Assembly: GCF_022538185.1 (NCBI RefSeq)
Contig: NZ_JAKYXC010000010.1
Span: forward strand, 1 to 64,000
Source of the DNA: Microbacterium sp. CFH 31415
Lineage (GTDB): Bacteria; Actinomycetota; Actinomycetes; Actinomycetales; Microbacteriaceae
DNA length: 64,000 nt
Direction: 5' to 3'
The translations under genes were made by a program, and so were the position numbers. Each line of letters opens with the position of its first letter. The first letter of the stretch is position 1. Positions 45,817 through 54,368 of the stretch are shown in pieces. Under the pieces are notes generated by a model. It ran no database searches, was not told the origin of the DNA, and saw only the letters and a program-made list of their open reading frames with translations.

Positions 45817-48618
45817 CTACCTGGTCACTTGCTCGAGGATCTCGAGCAAGTGCCGGTAGGGCTGGCCGGTCGCGCGGCTGAGTGCGATCTCACAGGTGCG
45901 GTTGACGGAGGCGTACGCGTCGTAGCGTCTACTCATCACTTCGGCTGCTTCCGCGCGGGTCGCCGATTCGGTGAGTTCTGGATGCAGCATCCCGCGGTCG
46001 CCTGCGAAGGCGCAGCATTGCCAATCGTCGGCGATGCTGACGTGTCGTGCGACCCTTTCGGCGACCTTCTCGACCGCCTCGTTGAGCGACATTCGGGTCG
46101 AGGAGCATGTCGGGTGCAGCGCCAGGCTGCCCAGGATCTCCTTTACCTGCAGTGAGGGAAGGATCCGTTCGGCAGTGAAGGCCACGGCATCGATCGCTCG
46201 AACCCCGCCGGCATCTGCGGCGTCGAGGAGCAATTCAAGGCCTTCGCTGCATGATGCGGCGTCGCAGACGACGGGTATTCGACCGCCATCGGTCGCTTCC
46301 ACCAGCACCAGCGAGACGCGGTCCCTCATGGCGTGATAGCCCGAGACCAGGCCCTTGGACTTCCATGGGGTTCCACAGCAGAGGTCTCCGATCTCGGGCG
46401 GAGCGGCCAATGCGACACCTGCTCGGGCGCACAGCGTGAGGAAGGCGTCCCGAACTCCGAGGCCGGAAGCTTCAGGAGCGAACATCGTCGTGGTGCAGCT
46501 GGAGAAGTAGACGGCTTCGGCGTCCGTGTCCGTGATAGGCAGTCGTCGCGTGCCGCCGGCCGGCAGATCGCCGGTGTATCTGGGCACGACATCGCGGCCC
46601 AAGGCCGCTCTCCCGACCTCGCTCATCGCGGTGGAGATTGCCGAGGGCAGCGCGCCGGCAACACTCAGAGCGACCGAGGCGCTGCGGGTCGCGGTGTCCC
46701 AATGGACGGCTGCCAGCCGTCCGATGCGTTCGGCAGCCGGTGTCGCCGCTTCCTGACGCAGTCGGCGGACCAGATCGCCGGTGTTGATGAGGACGGGACA
46801 TGCGGTCTGGCACATGCCGTCCACGGCGCAGGTCTCGACGCCGTCGTATCGATACTCGGCCTCGAGAGCTCTCAACAGCGTGAGGTCCTGCGCCTCCGAC
46901 GCCTGGGCTGCCTCGCGGCGCAGGGCGATCCGTTCGCGGGGCGTCAGGGTGAGGTCGCTGCTCGGGCATGCCGGCTCGCAGTACCCGCACTCGACGCAGC
47001 GGTCCACCTCGGGTTCCACCTGCGGCGCGACCTTGAGATTTCGCAGGTGCGCCTGCGGGTCCTCGCTGATCAACACCCCCGGATTGAGCACCCCGCTGGG
47101 GTCGATGAGCCGCTTGATCTCGCACATCACGTCGTAGAGTTCATCTCCGACTTGGCGGCGAAGGAATGGCGCCATCATTCGCCCGGTGCCGTGTTCGGCT
47201 TTGAGTGTGCCGCCGTGCCTGAGCACGAGGTCGACCACATCGTCGGTGAATCGTGAGTACCGCTCCATCGAACGCGGCTCATCGAAGCGCTCGGTGATCA
47301 TGAAGTGGATGTTGCCGTCCTTGGCGTGACCGAAGATCACACCGTCGTCGTACCCGTGTGTGGCGAAGAGTGCGACAAGCCCGGTGCAGAGGGAGTACAG
47401 CTGGTCGACAGGAACGGCGACGTCTTCGAGCAGCGCCGTGGTGCCCGACGGGCGCGAACCGGCAACCGCGGTGAAGAGGCCTTTTCGGATGCGCCAGAGT
47501 CGTGCTCGACGATCGGGATCGGTGTCGATCAGCGCGGGAACCGGCAGGGCGTGGTGGGCCAGCGACGCATGGGCGGTGTCCACGCGCCTGCGAAGGTCGT
47601 CCGCGCTCGCCTCCTGGAACTCAACCAGGAGTGCAGCGTGCGCGTCCAGGTGCAGAGCACGCAACTCGGCCGTGGTCTCGGGGTCGGACTGGGCGACACG
47701 GAGACTGGCTGTGTCCAGGAGCTCCACAGTCGCAAAGCCCATGTCCACGATGGCCGGGAGCGCGGAAGTCGCATCCTGCAGGTTGTCGAACACGAGCAGG
47801 CCGGTTGCTGCGTGCGCTCGGATGGGCACCGTGCGGAAGGTCGCTGAGGCGACGAACGCAAGCGTTCCCTCGCTTCCCACGATGAGGTGCTCGAGGATGT
47901 CCACGGAACGGTCGTGATCGAGGAAGCTGTTCAGTCCGTACCCCATCGTGTTCTTGATGGAGTGCAGGCGCCTGACGGTCGCCACCGAGGTCGGGTTCCC
48001 GCGAATCCGGTCGCGGAGGCGGAGGAGTCCCGCGTGGATGCCGGGCTCGCGGGCCTCGAGCAGGCGATCCACGTGCGGATCGGACGTGTCTATGGTGGTT
48101 CCGCTGGGGAGGATCAGTTCCATGCTGTCGAGGGTGCGGTACGCGTTATCGCGGATGCCGCAGGCCATCCCGCTAGAGTTGTTGGCGATCACCCCGCCGA
48201 TCGTGCAGGCGACCTCGCTGGCGGGATCGGGGCCGAGCTTGCGGCCGTGCCGCGCGAGGCGGGCGTTGACTTGCCGGACTGTCGCTCCCGGCCCGGTACG
48301 GACTGCGACGCCGTCGTCAAGGATGGTGATCTGCCGGAAGGCGCGCCTGGTGTCGACGATGACCCCCGTCGACCCGGCCTGTCCGCTGAGGCTGGTGCCG
48401 CCCGACCGAAAGGTCACAGACGATCCGGATGCCCGTGCCTGAGCGACCACGGTGGCCACATCGTCGGCGCTTCGCGCCCGCACCACCGCGGCGGGCACCA
48501 GCCGATAGGGCGATCCGTCGTGCGCGGCGGCCAGTCGGTCACTGACACGATCGGCTACGGTCAGCCCCGATGCCCGTAGCGCTTCGAGCAGTGCGGGTGG
48601 CGGCGAGGCGAGCGTCAT
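45817..48618 (-). CDS. FAD/4Fe-4S D-lactate dehydrogenase-like oxidoreductase
   Basis: The 933-residue enzyme fuses a GlcD/Dld-type FAD module with a GlcF-type iron-sulfur module. The FAD-binding PCMH domain has FRSGGTSLSGQAG and IGGVIANNSSGMACG; the FAD-oxidase C-terminal domain has FGHAKDGNIHFMI and KAEHGTGR. Two ferredoxin motifs, CVECGYCEPACP (about 538-549) and CAVDGMCQTACP (about 595-606), precede two CCG-type domains (CCGTPWKSKG, CCAFAGDRG). It should pass electrons to quinone at the membrane face. MurQ in the same operon releases D-lactate, so D-lactate oxidation is the best call; glycolate or 2-hydroxyglutarate are alternatives. ATG overlaps the nagB-like stop. Confidence 0.85.
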   Translation of the reverse strand: MTLASPPPALLEALRASGLTVADRVSDRLAAAHDGSPYRLVPAAVVRARSADDVATVVAQARASGSSVTFRSGGTSLSGQAGSTGVIVDTRRAFRQITILDDGVAVRTGPGATVRQVNARLARHGRKLGPDPASEVACTIGGVIANNSSGMACGIRDNAYRTLDSMELILPSGTTIDTSDPHVDRLLEAREPGIHAGLLRLRDRIRGNPTSVATVRRLHSIKNTMGYGLNSFLDHDRSVDILEHLIVGSEGTLAFVASATFRTVPIRAHAATGLLVFDNLQDATSALPAIVDMGFATVELLDTASLRVAQSDPETTAELRALHLDAHAALLVEFQEASADDLRRRVDTAHASLAHHALPVPALIDTDPDRRARLWRIRKGLFTAVAGSRPSGTTALLEDVAVPVDQLYSLCTGLVALFATHGYDDGVIFGHAKDGNIHFMITERFDEPRSMERYSRFTDDVVDLVLRHGGTLKAEHGTGRMMAPFLRRQVGDELYDVMCEIKRLIDPSGVLNPGVLISEDPQAHLRNLKVAPQVEPEVDRCVECGYCEPACPSSDLTLTPRERIALRREAAQASEAQDLTLLRALEAEYRYDGVETCAVDGMCQTACPVLINTGDLVRRLRQEAATPAAERIGRLAAVHWDTATRSASVALSVAGALPSAISTAMSEVGRAALGRDVVPRYTGDLPAGGTRRLPITDTDAEAVYFSSCTTTMFAPEASGLGVRDAFLTLCARAGVALAAPPEIGDLCCGTPWKSKGLVSGYHAMRDRVSLVLVEATDGGRIPVVCDAASCSEGLELLLDAADAGGVRAIDAVAFTAERILPSLQVKEILGSLALHPTCSSTRMSLNEAVEKVAERVARHVSIADDWQCCAFAGDRGMLHPELTESATRAEAAEVMSRRYDAYASVNRTCEIALSRATGQPYRHLLEILEQVTR
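45826..45852. other. perfect 12-bp inverted repeat in the last codons of the D-lactate dehydrogenase gene
   Basis: CACTTGCTCGAG and CTCGAGCAAGTG surround a 3-nt loop, ending the gene at codons for HLLEILEQV. It may form a 3' mRNA hairpin or intragenic terminator. The GCTCGAG/CTCGAGC core recurs in the hairpin at 50357-50392. Confidence 0.7.
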
Positions 48619-49376
48619 GCGGCATCGCCGTGTCGTGCGCTCATCCGGTAGTAGTCTGCGAAGGACAACCGACTCGCGGCATCCTCGTCGACGATCGCCA
48701 CCACGTCAGGATGAAGCTGCACGGCAGACGCGGGAACCGAGGCGGTCACCGGTCCCTCGAGAGCTGCCGCGACGGCATCCGCCTTCCGTCGGCCGGATGC
48801 GACCAGGATCAGCCGGCGGGCATCGAGAATGGTCCCCACTCCTTGAGTGATGCATCGGGTCGGTACGTGGTCGAGAGAGTCGAAGAAGCGGGCGTTGTCT
48901 CGCCGGGTCTGGGCGGTCAGTTTCGCGATGTGCGTGCGGCCCGAGAGGGACGAACCCGGTTCGTTGAACCCGATGTGGCCGTTCCGGCCGATCCCGACGA
49001 CCTGGACGTCGATGCCGCCCGCGGCTCGAATGGCCGCCTCGTACGCAGACGGCGCGTCTCTCACGTCGGCGTGAACATCGGGGGTACGCACCTTTTCAAG
49101 ATTCAACGCGAGGGGCACGGCGATCTCCCGGTGAACGACGGCGGCATAGCTCTCCGGATGTCCGGGCGGCAGGTCGAGGTACTCGTCGAGGGCGAACGCC
49201 GAGACCCTGCTCATGTCGAGGCTCATGGCCGCGAGCGCTGACCAGATCGGGAGGGGGGTGGATCCGGTGGCGACTCCGAGCACCATGTCGGGCTTCTGTG
49301 AGAGGGCGGCCGCGATGAGGGTGGCTGCGACCGCTCCCCCGGCCTGAAGGTCTGGGACGATGAACACGTCCGCCAC
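48615..49376 (-). CDS. nagB: glucosamine-6-phosphate deaminase
   Basis: The 253-residue enzyme converts glucosamine-6-phosphate to fructose-6-phosphate and ammonia. LGVATGSTPLPIWSAL binds phosphate, ALDEYLDLPPGHPESY holds the catalytic Asp, and GIGRNGHIGFNEPGS carries the Asp/His/Glu set of the family. GTG 49376 follows the serine-hydrolase stop by 2 nt; the frame extends upstream only inside that neighbour. It completes conversion of amino sugar to glycolysis, but no NagA deacetylase is in the window. Confidence 0.92.
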   Translation of the reverse strand: MADVFIVPDLQAGGAVAATLIAAALSQKPDMVLGVATGSTPLPIWSALAAMSLDMSRVSAFALDEYLDLPPGHPESYAAVVHREIAVPLALNLEKVRTPDVHADVRDAPSAYEAAIRAAGGIDVQVVGIGRNGHIGFNEPGSSLSGRTHIAKLTAQTRRDNARFFDSLDHVPTRCITQGVGTILDARRLILVASGRRKADAVAAALEGPVTASVPASAVQLHPDVVAIVDEDAASRLSFADYYRMSARHGDAA

Positions 49377-49378
49377 GG

Positions 49379-50416
49379 TCAGATCGCTCCCGCTCTGCTG
49401 GCGGCCCAGTTGCTGAATCGCTGCCGGAACGCGGTGAGGTCGGCATGATCCCGATGGGGATGGACGTTGTTCGTGAGCAGCACCGCGGCGAGTCGGCGCG
49501 TGGGATCGGCGAGCCACATCGTCCCGGTGAAACCGACATGACCGAACGCTTCGACATCGCCGAGGAAATCTGCATCGTTGAGCGCCGGGCCCAGGGCCTG
49601 ACCGAACGCCGACCCGTGATGCGGTCGCAGACCGTTCGAGGTCATCCAGGTACGCGCTTGCGATTCGAAGATGCGGTCGTCTGTGAAACTCTCTGCGAAT
49701 GTGAGAACGTCCTCGGCCGATCCGAACAGGCCGGCGTTGCCCACGCACCCGCCGAGGTAGCGGTTCAACTCGTCGTGCACCTCGCCCTGCAGCATGCCCG
49801 TCCCTGCCCACGGTTGAGCCTCGGTGGCGGCCGCTCGGGCGGGGTCGACAGGTCCGTATCGGACCGAGGTGAGGTTCAGGGGCTGCGTCACGAGTTCGTC
49901 GAGCAGCAGCGGCAAGGTGCGCCCTGTTACGCGTTCGGCGACTGCGCCGGCGGCGATGTAGCCGACGCAGGAGTATCGATAGACCTCATCAGGCGCGCTC
50001 TGGAGCGGCGTGGCCAGGAGCGCGCGCATCCGCTCCCCCGGGGGAGTCGAGAAGTCTCGCCAGATGAAGGATTCCGCCGGCAGACCCGAGACGTGGGTCA
50101 GCAGCATCCGCAGCGTGATCCACTCGGCGCCCGGCCCCTTCCCGACGGGGAGGACGGTCGCGACCGGTTCGTCCAGGTTCACCCGACCCTGCGCCGCCAG
50201 CCGCGTGATTACCGCAGCAGTGAAGGTCTTCGACACGGACGCGAGATCGAAGACGGTGTCTTCCCGAACCGGCGTCAGGTCGTCTTGGGCATGCGTCCCG
50301 GCGTAGGCGATGTGTCGTTCGCCGCGGACGACGATGCCCGCCGCCGCGCCCGAGTACAGGCTCTGCTCGAGACCGTCCTCGAGCAGAGCCTGCAATTGAA
50401 CCTGGATGCTGTCCAT
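49379..50416 (-). CDS. beta-lactamase-fold serine hydrolase (YbbE-like)
   Basis: The 345-residue S12-type serine hydrolase has the SxxK motif in LASVSKTFTA and HVGFTGT in place of the KTG box. The usual Y-x-N is changed to YSC in YRYSCVGY. Bacillus subtilis carries a relative, YbbE, in its MurNAc operon beside MurQ, MurR and NagZ, so a peptidoglycan-fragment esterase or amidase role is plausible. No signal peptide is visible, which suggests a cytoplasmic substrate. A perfect 15-bp hairpin sits in its first codons. Confidence 0.82.
   Translation of the reverse strand: MDSIQVQLQALLEDGLEQSLYSGAAAGIVVRGERHIAYAGTHAQDDLTPVREDTVFDLASVSKTFTAAVITRLAAQGRVNLDEPVATVLPVGKGPGAEWITLRMLLTHVSGLPAESFIWRDFSTPPGERMRALLATPLQSAPDEVYRYSCVGYIAAGAVAERVTGRTLPLLLDELVTQPLNLTSVRYGPVDPARAAATEAQPWAGTGMLQGEVHDELNRYLGGCVGNAGLFGSAEDVLTFAESFTDDRIFESQARTWMTSNGLRPHHGSAFGQALGPALNDADFLGDVEAFGHVGFTGTMWLADPTRRLAAVLLTNNVHPHRDHADLTAFRQRFSNWAASRAGAI
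50357..50392. other. perfect 15-bp inverted repeat near the start of the serine hydrolase gene
   Basis: CAGGCTCTGCTCGAG (50357-50371) and CTCGAGCAGAGCCTG (50378-50392) flank a 6-nt loop in codons 9-20. Such a stem could act as an intra-operon attenuator, an RNA processing site or a protein-binding site. Confidence 0.75.
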
Positions 50417-50422
50417 CCGCCC

Positions 50423-51442
50423 TCAGACTGCCTCGACGTTCACAGGTTCGCCGGACTCGATCGAATCGAGAATCGCTCGCAGCACGGCTGTCACCTGGAG
50501 ACCTTCCTCCCCCGTAGCGAGGACCTCGCCGCGACCATGTGCCGCATCGACGAACTGCGCGATCGCGTCCAGCACGAACCCGGTGAGCCGCGGACCGTAC
50601 GGCGGGACCAGGACGGCCGGATAGTCCAAGGAGTCGGCCGTGTGAATCTCGACCGTGCGGTTGTGGGTGGTGTCGATGTAAACCGCGCCATCGGAGCCGA
50701 GCACCTCGAACTTGAGGTCGGTGTTGGTGGGGTTCCCAGCGGGAAGGATCCAGGCGTGCTCGAATACGGCCAGCGCCCCGGACTCGAACTCGGCCATGAT
50801 CACGAACAGGTCGGGCGTGTTGATTCCGCGCGCCTCCAGGGTCCCTGTCAGCGCACGGGCGGTCACCTTCACGATGCGTTCACCCACGATCCACTGCGCC
50901 ACGTCGACCATGTGGCTGGCGAGGAACCAGAGCGATGACGACGAGGACGCCCACTTGATCATCGAGGCGATGGTGACGGTATTGCTCAGTCGCGCATAGA
51001 CGTACTTGACCTGGCCGACTCGTCCGTCTCGGACAGCCTGGTAGGCGTCGACGAACGGCGGGTTGACCCTGTTGTGGAAGTCCACCATGAGGATTCCGCC
51101 GCCCTCGCTCGCGGCGTCGACGATGGCCTTCGCGTCCTCGACGCTGGTGGCGAGCGGCTTCTCGATGAGGAGGTGCTTGCCCGCCTTCGCGGCGGCGACC
51201 GCAGGCGCGGTGTGGAGGTGGTCGGGGGTCGCGACGGACACCGCCTCGAGCCCGTCGATCGCGAGGAACTCGTCGATGTCGGTGAACACCGGGACAGGTC
51301 CGGACGCGAAGTTCGCGACCGCGCTCTCTGCCAGTTCGCGGTTGAGGTCGAGGACCCCGACGAGTTCGACGTCGGGGTGCCGGTCGAAGGCCTGAATGTG
51401 ACGGGACCCGAAGGTCCCGGCGCCGATGACGCCGAACTTCAT
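50423..51442 (-). CDS. Gfo/Idh/MocA-family oxidoreductase
   Basis: The 339-residue NAD(P)-dependent sugar oxidoreductase has the Rossmann motif GVIGAGTFGSRH (about 4-15), the signature EKPLATS with the conserved Lys, and HMVDVAQWIVGE in the C-terminal substrate domain. The MurNAc setting suggests an amino-sugar or anhydro-sugar derivative as substrate, but no specific reaction can be read. The ATG overlaps the stop of the kinase gene. Confidence 0.87.
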   Translation of the reverse strand: MKFGVIGAGTFGSRHIQAFDRHPDVELVGVLDLNRELAESAVANFASGPVPVFTDIDEFLAIDGLEAVSVATPDHLHTAPAVAAAKAGKHLLIEKPLATSVEDAKAIVDAASEGGGILMVDFHNRVNPPFVDAYQAVRDGRVGQVKYVYARLSNTVTIASMIKWASSSSSLWFLASHMVDVAQWIVGERIVKVTARALTGTLEARGINTPDLFVIMAEFESGALAVFEHAWILPAGNPTNTDLKFEVLGSDGAVYIDTTHNRTVEIHTADSLDYPAVLVPPYGPRLTGFVLDAIAQFVDAAHGRGEVLATGEEGLQVTAVLRAILDSIESGEPVNVEAV

Positions 51443-52386
51443 GATGCTCCTAGGGAATGGTGGGATCGCTGAGGTGATAGGCAGAAGAGGTAGGGGGAGT
51501 GCGAGGGGATGGCCGCCGTAGAGGCTCGCTGCGCGAAAGCGACTGCGCCATCGAGCGGCGTACCCGGATCGGCGGCGAGGGCGAGATCCGGCCTGGCCTC
51601 GCGCACCTGTCGCGTGAAGGCCTCGGCGATCGCCGTGTCGCGGGAGAGCCCGCCGACGAGCGCGAGCCGTGGGGCGATCCCCTCGCCCATCACACTGAGA
51701 GCCGTCTGGGCGAGTTCTCGCGCGGCCTCGGAGATGATCTCCTGGGCCCGCGAGTCGCCTGCGCGTGCGGCGGCGGAGACTCGTGGCGCGAACGCCGCGA
51801 GCACGCTGGCGGGGTTCGGCGCCGACCGCACAGCTTCGGGAACCCGCAGCGGCTCGCCGAACTGCTCACGAAGGGCGTCGAGGAGCACCGGGGACGCCCC
51901 GGGACGACCGTCGACTGCGCGCAGACCGGCGGACAGCCCCCGGGCTCCGATCCACGCAGCGCCACCGTCGTCCCCGAGCTCGTGGCCCCATCCGTCCGAA
52001 CGCGTCCAGGTATGTGCGAAGTCGGTTGCGAAGGCGATGACCCCGGTGCCCGCCGCCACAATTGCGCCGCCGGCCGAACCCCATGCGCTCATGACCGCGG
52101 CCACAGCGTCGGAGACGACCACGATCACCGCATCCGGCCAGAGCGCGGCGGCCGCCTCGGCGAGCAGGCGCGGATCGCCGAGCGAGATCAAGCCGGCTGC
52201 GCTGATCGCCACGGCTGCCACGGGCTCCCCGGCCGGCGCCTGCCGGGCTAGGGTACGCACCGCGTCCGCGTGCGCGGCGCGCCCGTCGACGACGGCGAAG
52301 GGATCACCCTCGGCGTCGATCCGACGTTCGCCCACGACGGCGATCCGGGAACCCGAACCACCGAGATCGATCCCGATGACGGTCAT
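51439..52386 (-). CDS. BadF/BadG-type N-acetylhexosamine kinase (MurK-like candidate)
   Basis: The 315-residue ASKHA-fold kinase has phosphate-binding GIDLGGSGSRIAV, a central AAGTGVIAFA, SDGWGHELGDDGGAAWIGARGL and ALVGGLSRD. The family includes GlcNAc kinase and the MurNAc/GlcNAc kinase MurK. Since uptake here is by an ABC importer rather than a PTS, a cytoplasmic kinase is needed to make the 6-phosphate for MurQ. It starts 1 bp after the murQ stop. Confidence 0.85.
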   Translation of the reverse strand: MTVIGIDLGGSGSRIAVVGERRIDAEGDPFAVVDGRAAHADAVRTLARQAPAGEPVAAVAISAAGLISLGDPRLLAEAAAALWPDAVIVVVSDAVAAVMSAWGSAGGAIVAAGTGVIAFATDFAHTWTRSDGWGHELGDDGGAAWIGARGLSAGLRAVDGRPGASPVLLDALREQFGEPLRVPEAVRSAPNPASVLAAFAPRVSAAARAGDSRAQEIISEAARELAQTALSVMGEGIAPRLALVGGLSRDTAIAEAFTRQVREARPDLALAADPGTPLDGAVAFAQRASTAAIPSHSPYLFCLSPQRSHHSLGAS

Positions 52387-52387
52387 G

Positions 52388-53320
52388 TCATCCGTCCGAG
52401 CTCAGGCGTCGAAGGGCGTCTCGCACCGATCCGTGGGAAGCCTGGAGAGCTGCAGCCGCCGACTCTGCGGACACGGCCGCGACGGAGGTCACGACGGCGA
52501 CGCGGAGATCTCCGCCGGCATCGTCGAGCAGCCGGGAGCTTTCCTCCAGCGACTCCCCTGTCACGTTCTCGAGAATACGCAGTGTGCGGTCCCGGAGCTT
52601 CTTGTTTCCGGCGACCACCGCCACCATCAGATTCGAGTACGTGCGCCCCATCCGGACCATGAGGGTCGTGGAGAAGCCGTTCAGGATCACTTTGGTGGCC
52701 GTTCCGGCCTTGAGCCGGGTCGAGCCGGTGAGCACTTCTGCGCCGGTATCGGCGACGACGACATGATCGGCCAGCTGCGCCAGCGGAGACTCCGGATTGC
52801 TGGTGACCAGACCCGTGAGGGCGCCGAGGCTCCGAGCCGCGCGCAGCGCTCCCTCGACGTACGGCGTGGTGCCCGAAACCGCGAGGCCGATCACGACATC
52901 GCCCGACTGCACCGAGTCGTGTGCATCGCTGTACCCCTCCTCGGCGGAGTCCTCGGACCCTTCGACGGCACGGGTGATCGCATCCGAGCCCCCCGCGATG
53001 TGTGCCTGCACTTGCACGGGGTCGATGCCGAAGGTGGGCACCAGCTCGGCAGCGTCGAGCACTCCGAGCCGCCCTGACGTGCCGGCCCCGAAGTAGTGGA
53101 CGCGGCCGCCGTCGCGAACCCGGTCGACGGCGTCGTCGACCAGTGCGCCGAGGGCCGGAAGCGTCTCGGCAACGGCCGAGATCGCCCGGTGATCCTCGGC
53201 ATTGAGCAGCTCGAGGATCTGGATCGTGCTCATGTCGTCGAGACCGGCCGAATGAGGATTGCGCTCCTCCGTGGCAGGCGCGCGACGTGACGCTTCAGAC
53301 GTGGTGGCCATCGGATCCAT
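52388..53320 (-). CDS. murQ: N-acetylmuramic acid 6-phosphate etherase
   Basis: The SIS-domain lyase cleaves the lactyl ether of MurNAc-6-phosphate to GlcNAc-6-phosphate and D-lactate. The family signature reads ATEERNPHSAGLDDMSTIQI, YFGAGTSGRLGVLDAAELVP, VIGLAVSGTTPYVEGALR and NLMVAVVAGNKKL. ATG 53320 gives 310 residues, close to the usual 300; ATG 53311 is also possible. ATG 53368 lies inside the TATAAT promoter element and is unlikely. It is the first gene of the catabolic operon. Confidence 0.93.
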   Translation of the reverse strand: MDPMATTSEASRRAPATEERNPHSAGLDDMSTIQILELLNAEDHRAISAVAETLPALGALVDDAVDRVRDGGRVHYFGAGTSGRLGVLDAAELVPTFGIDPVQVQAHIAGGSDAITRAVEGSEDSAEEGYSDAHDSVQSGDVVIGLAVSGTTPYVEGALRAARSLGALTGLVTSNPESPLAQLADHVVVADTGAEVLTGSTRLKAGTATKVILNGFSTTLMVRMGRTYSNLMVAVVAGNKKLRDRTLRILENVTGESLEESSRLLDDAGGDLRVAVVTSVAAVSAESAAAALQASHGSVRDALRRLSSDG

Positions 53321-53366
53321 TTCGCTTTCGGGACCCTCACCGTCGTACGGGAGGATACTTTCTTTC

Positions 53367-53395
53367 ATTATAGTACCCTATTGTGTAAGTAATTT
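53367..53395 (-). promoter_or_regulatory. murQ operon promoter and RpiR-type operator candidates
   Basis: A perfect TATAAT (-10, 53367-53372) is preceded at 17 bp by a weak AAATTA (53390-53395). GTAAATTACTTAC overlaps the -35 as an imperfect palindrome. AAAGAAAGTATCCT lies just downstream of the -10, and a related AAAAAGGTTTCCT occurs upstream of the importer gene near 57515-57535. These are candidate RpiR/MurR sites. Confidence 0.55.
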
Positions 53396-53475
53396 ACTAG
53401 ATCCGAGGGCGACGATTCCCGGCTCGCGCGAGCGGTATGGTTCAGTCGGCCACATGTAGGAAGGGGGTGGGTTGG

Positions 53476-54363
53476 GTGAACGAGGACGTCATGCAGGAAC
53501 TGCGTGCCGCGGTTCCGGCGCTCAGGCCGTCCGAGCGTCGAGTGGCGGAGTTGGTGCTGCAGGATCCGGCACGAGTGGTGAGCCTGTCGATCACGGACCT
53601 CGCCGAGCTGTGCGACACCTCCGTGGCGTCGGTCGTGCGGTTCTGCCGCAGCCTCGGATACACCGGTTACGCGGAGTTCCGGCGTGAGCTGGCTTCCTCG
53701 GTCGGGCGCGAGCAGGTGTCCCTCGGTCGCTTCGGGGTGTCGGACAGCGACATCGCCACCGATGACGAAGCTTCGGCTGTCATCGCCAAGATCGCGTTCC
53801 ATGAGGCGCGGGCGATCGAAGCCACCGCCGCGGCGATCGACGCCAAGGTGCTCGACTCGATCGCGGACGCGATCGTCGGAGCGCCGAGGGTGGACATCTA
53901 CGGTGTTGCCTCCAGCGGGATCGCCGCGGTCGACCTCCAGCAGAAGCTGCACCGGATCGGGATGGTGGCATTCGCCTGGAGCGACGTTCACCTCGCATTG
54001 ACGAGTGCGGCGGTGCTGACGCCCGGCTGCGTCGCGATCGGGTTCTCTCACAGCGGCCTCACGGTCGAAGTCGCCGACAGCCTCGCGGCGGCGCGCGACA
54101 GCGGCGCCACGACCGTCCTGGTGACGAATTTCCCCGCCTCGCCGATCGCCATGGACGTCGATCATGTGCTCACCACGAGCGCGAGCGAGACGCGGTACCG
54201 GCCAGGCGCGATGTCGGGCCGGATCACGCAACTGGCCGTGATCGATTTTCTCTTCGTGCGCATCGCCCAGCAGCTCTCGGATCGGGCGGCGGAACCCCTT
54301 CAGCTCACGTACGACGCAGTGCAGACCCATCGCCTCAATTACGGTCGACGCGGTCGGCGCTGA
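53476..54363 (+). CDS. RpiR-family regulator (MurR-like)
   Basis: The 295-residue regulator has an N-terminal HTH_6 (RPSERRVAELVLQDPARVVSL, TSVASVVRFCRSLGYTGYAEFR) and a C-terminal SIS domain (VDIYGVASSGIAAVDLQQKL, AIGFSHSGLTVEVADSL) that binds phosphosugars. MurR binds MurNAc-6-phosphate; by position this protein should do likewise. GTG 53476 is preferred for GGAAGGGGG upstream. It is divergent from murQ and convergent with the importer operon, lying between the two units it would control. Confidence 0.88.
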   Translation: MNEDVMQELRAAVPALRPSERRVAELVLQDPARVVSLSITDLAELCDTSVASVVRFCRSLGYTGYAEFRRELASSVGREQVSLGRFGVSDSDIATDDEASAVIAKIAFHEARAIEATAAAIDAKVLDSIADAIVGAPRVDIYGVASSGIAAVDLQQKLHRIGMVAFAWSDVHLALTSAAVLTPGCVAIGFSHSGLTVEVADSLAAARDSGATTVLVTNFPASPIAMDVDHVLTTSASETRYRPGAMSGRITQLAVIDFLFVRIAQQLSDRAAEPLQLTYDAVQTHRLNYGRRGRR

Positions 54364-54368
54364 CATCG

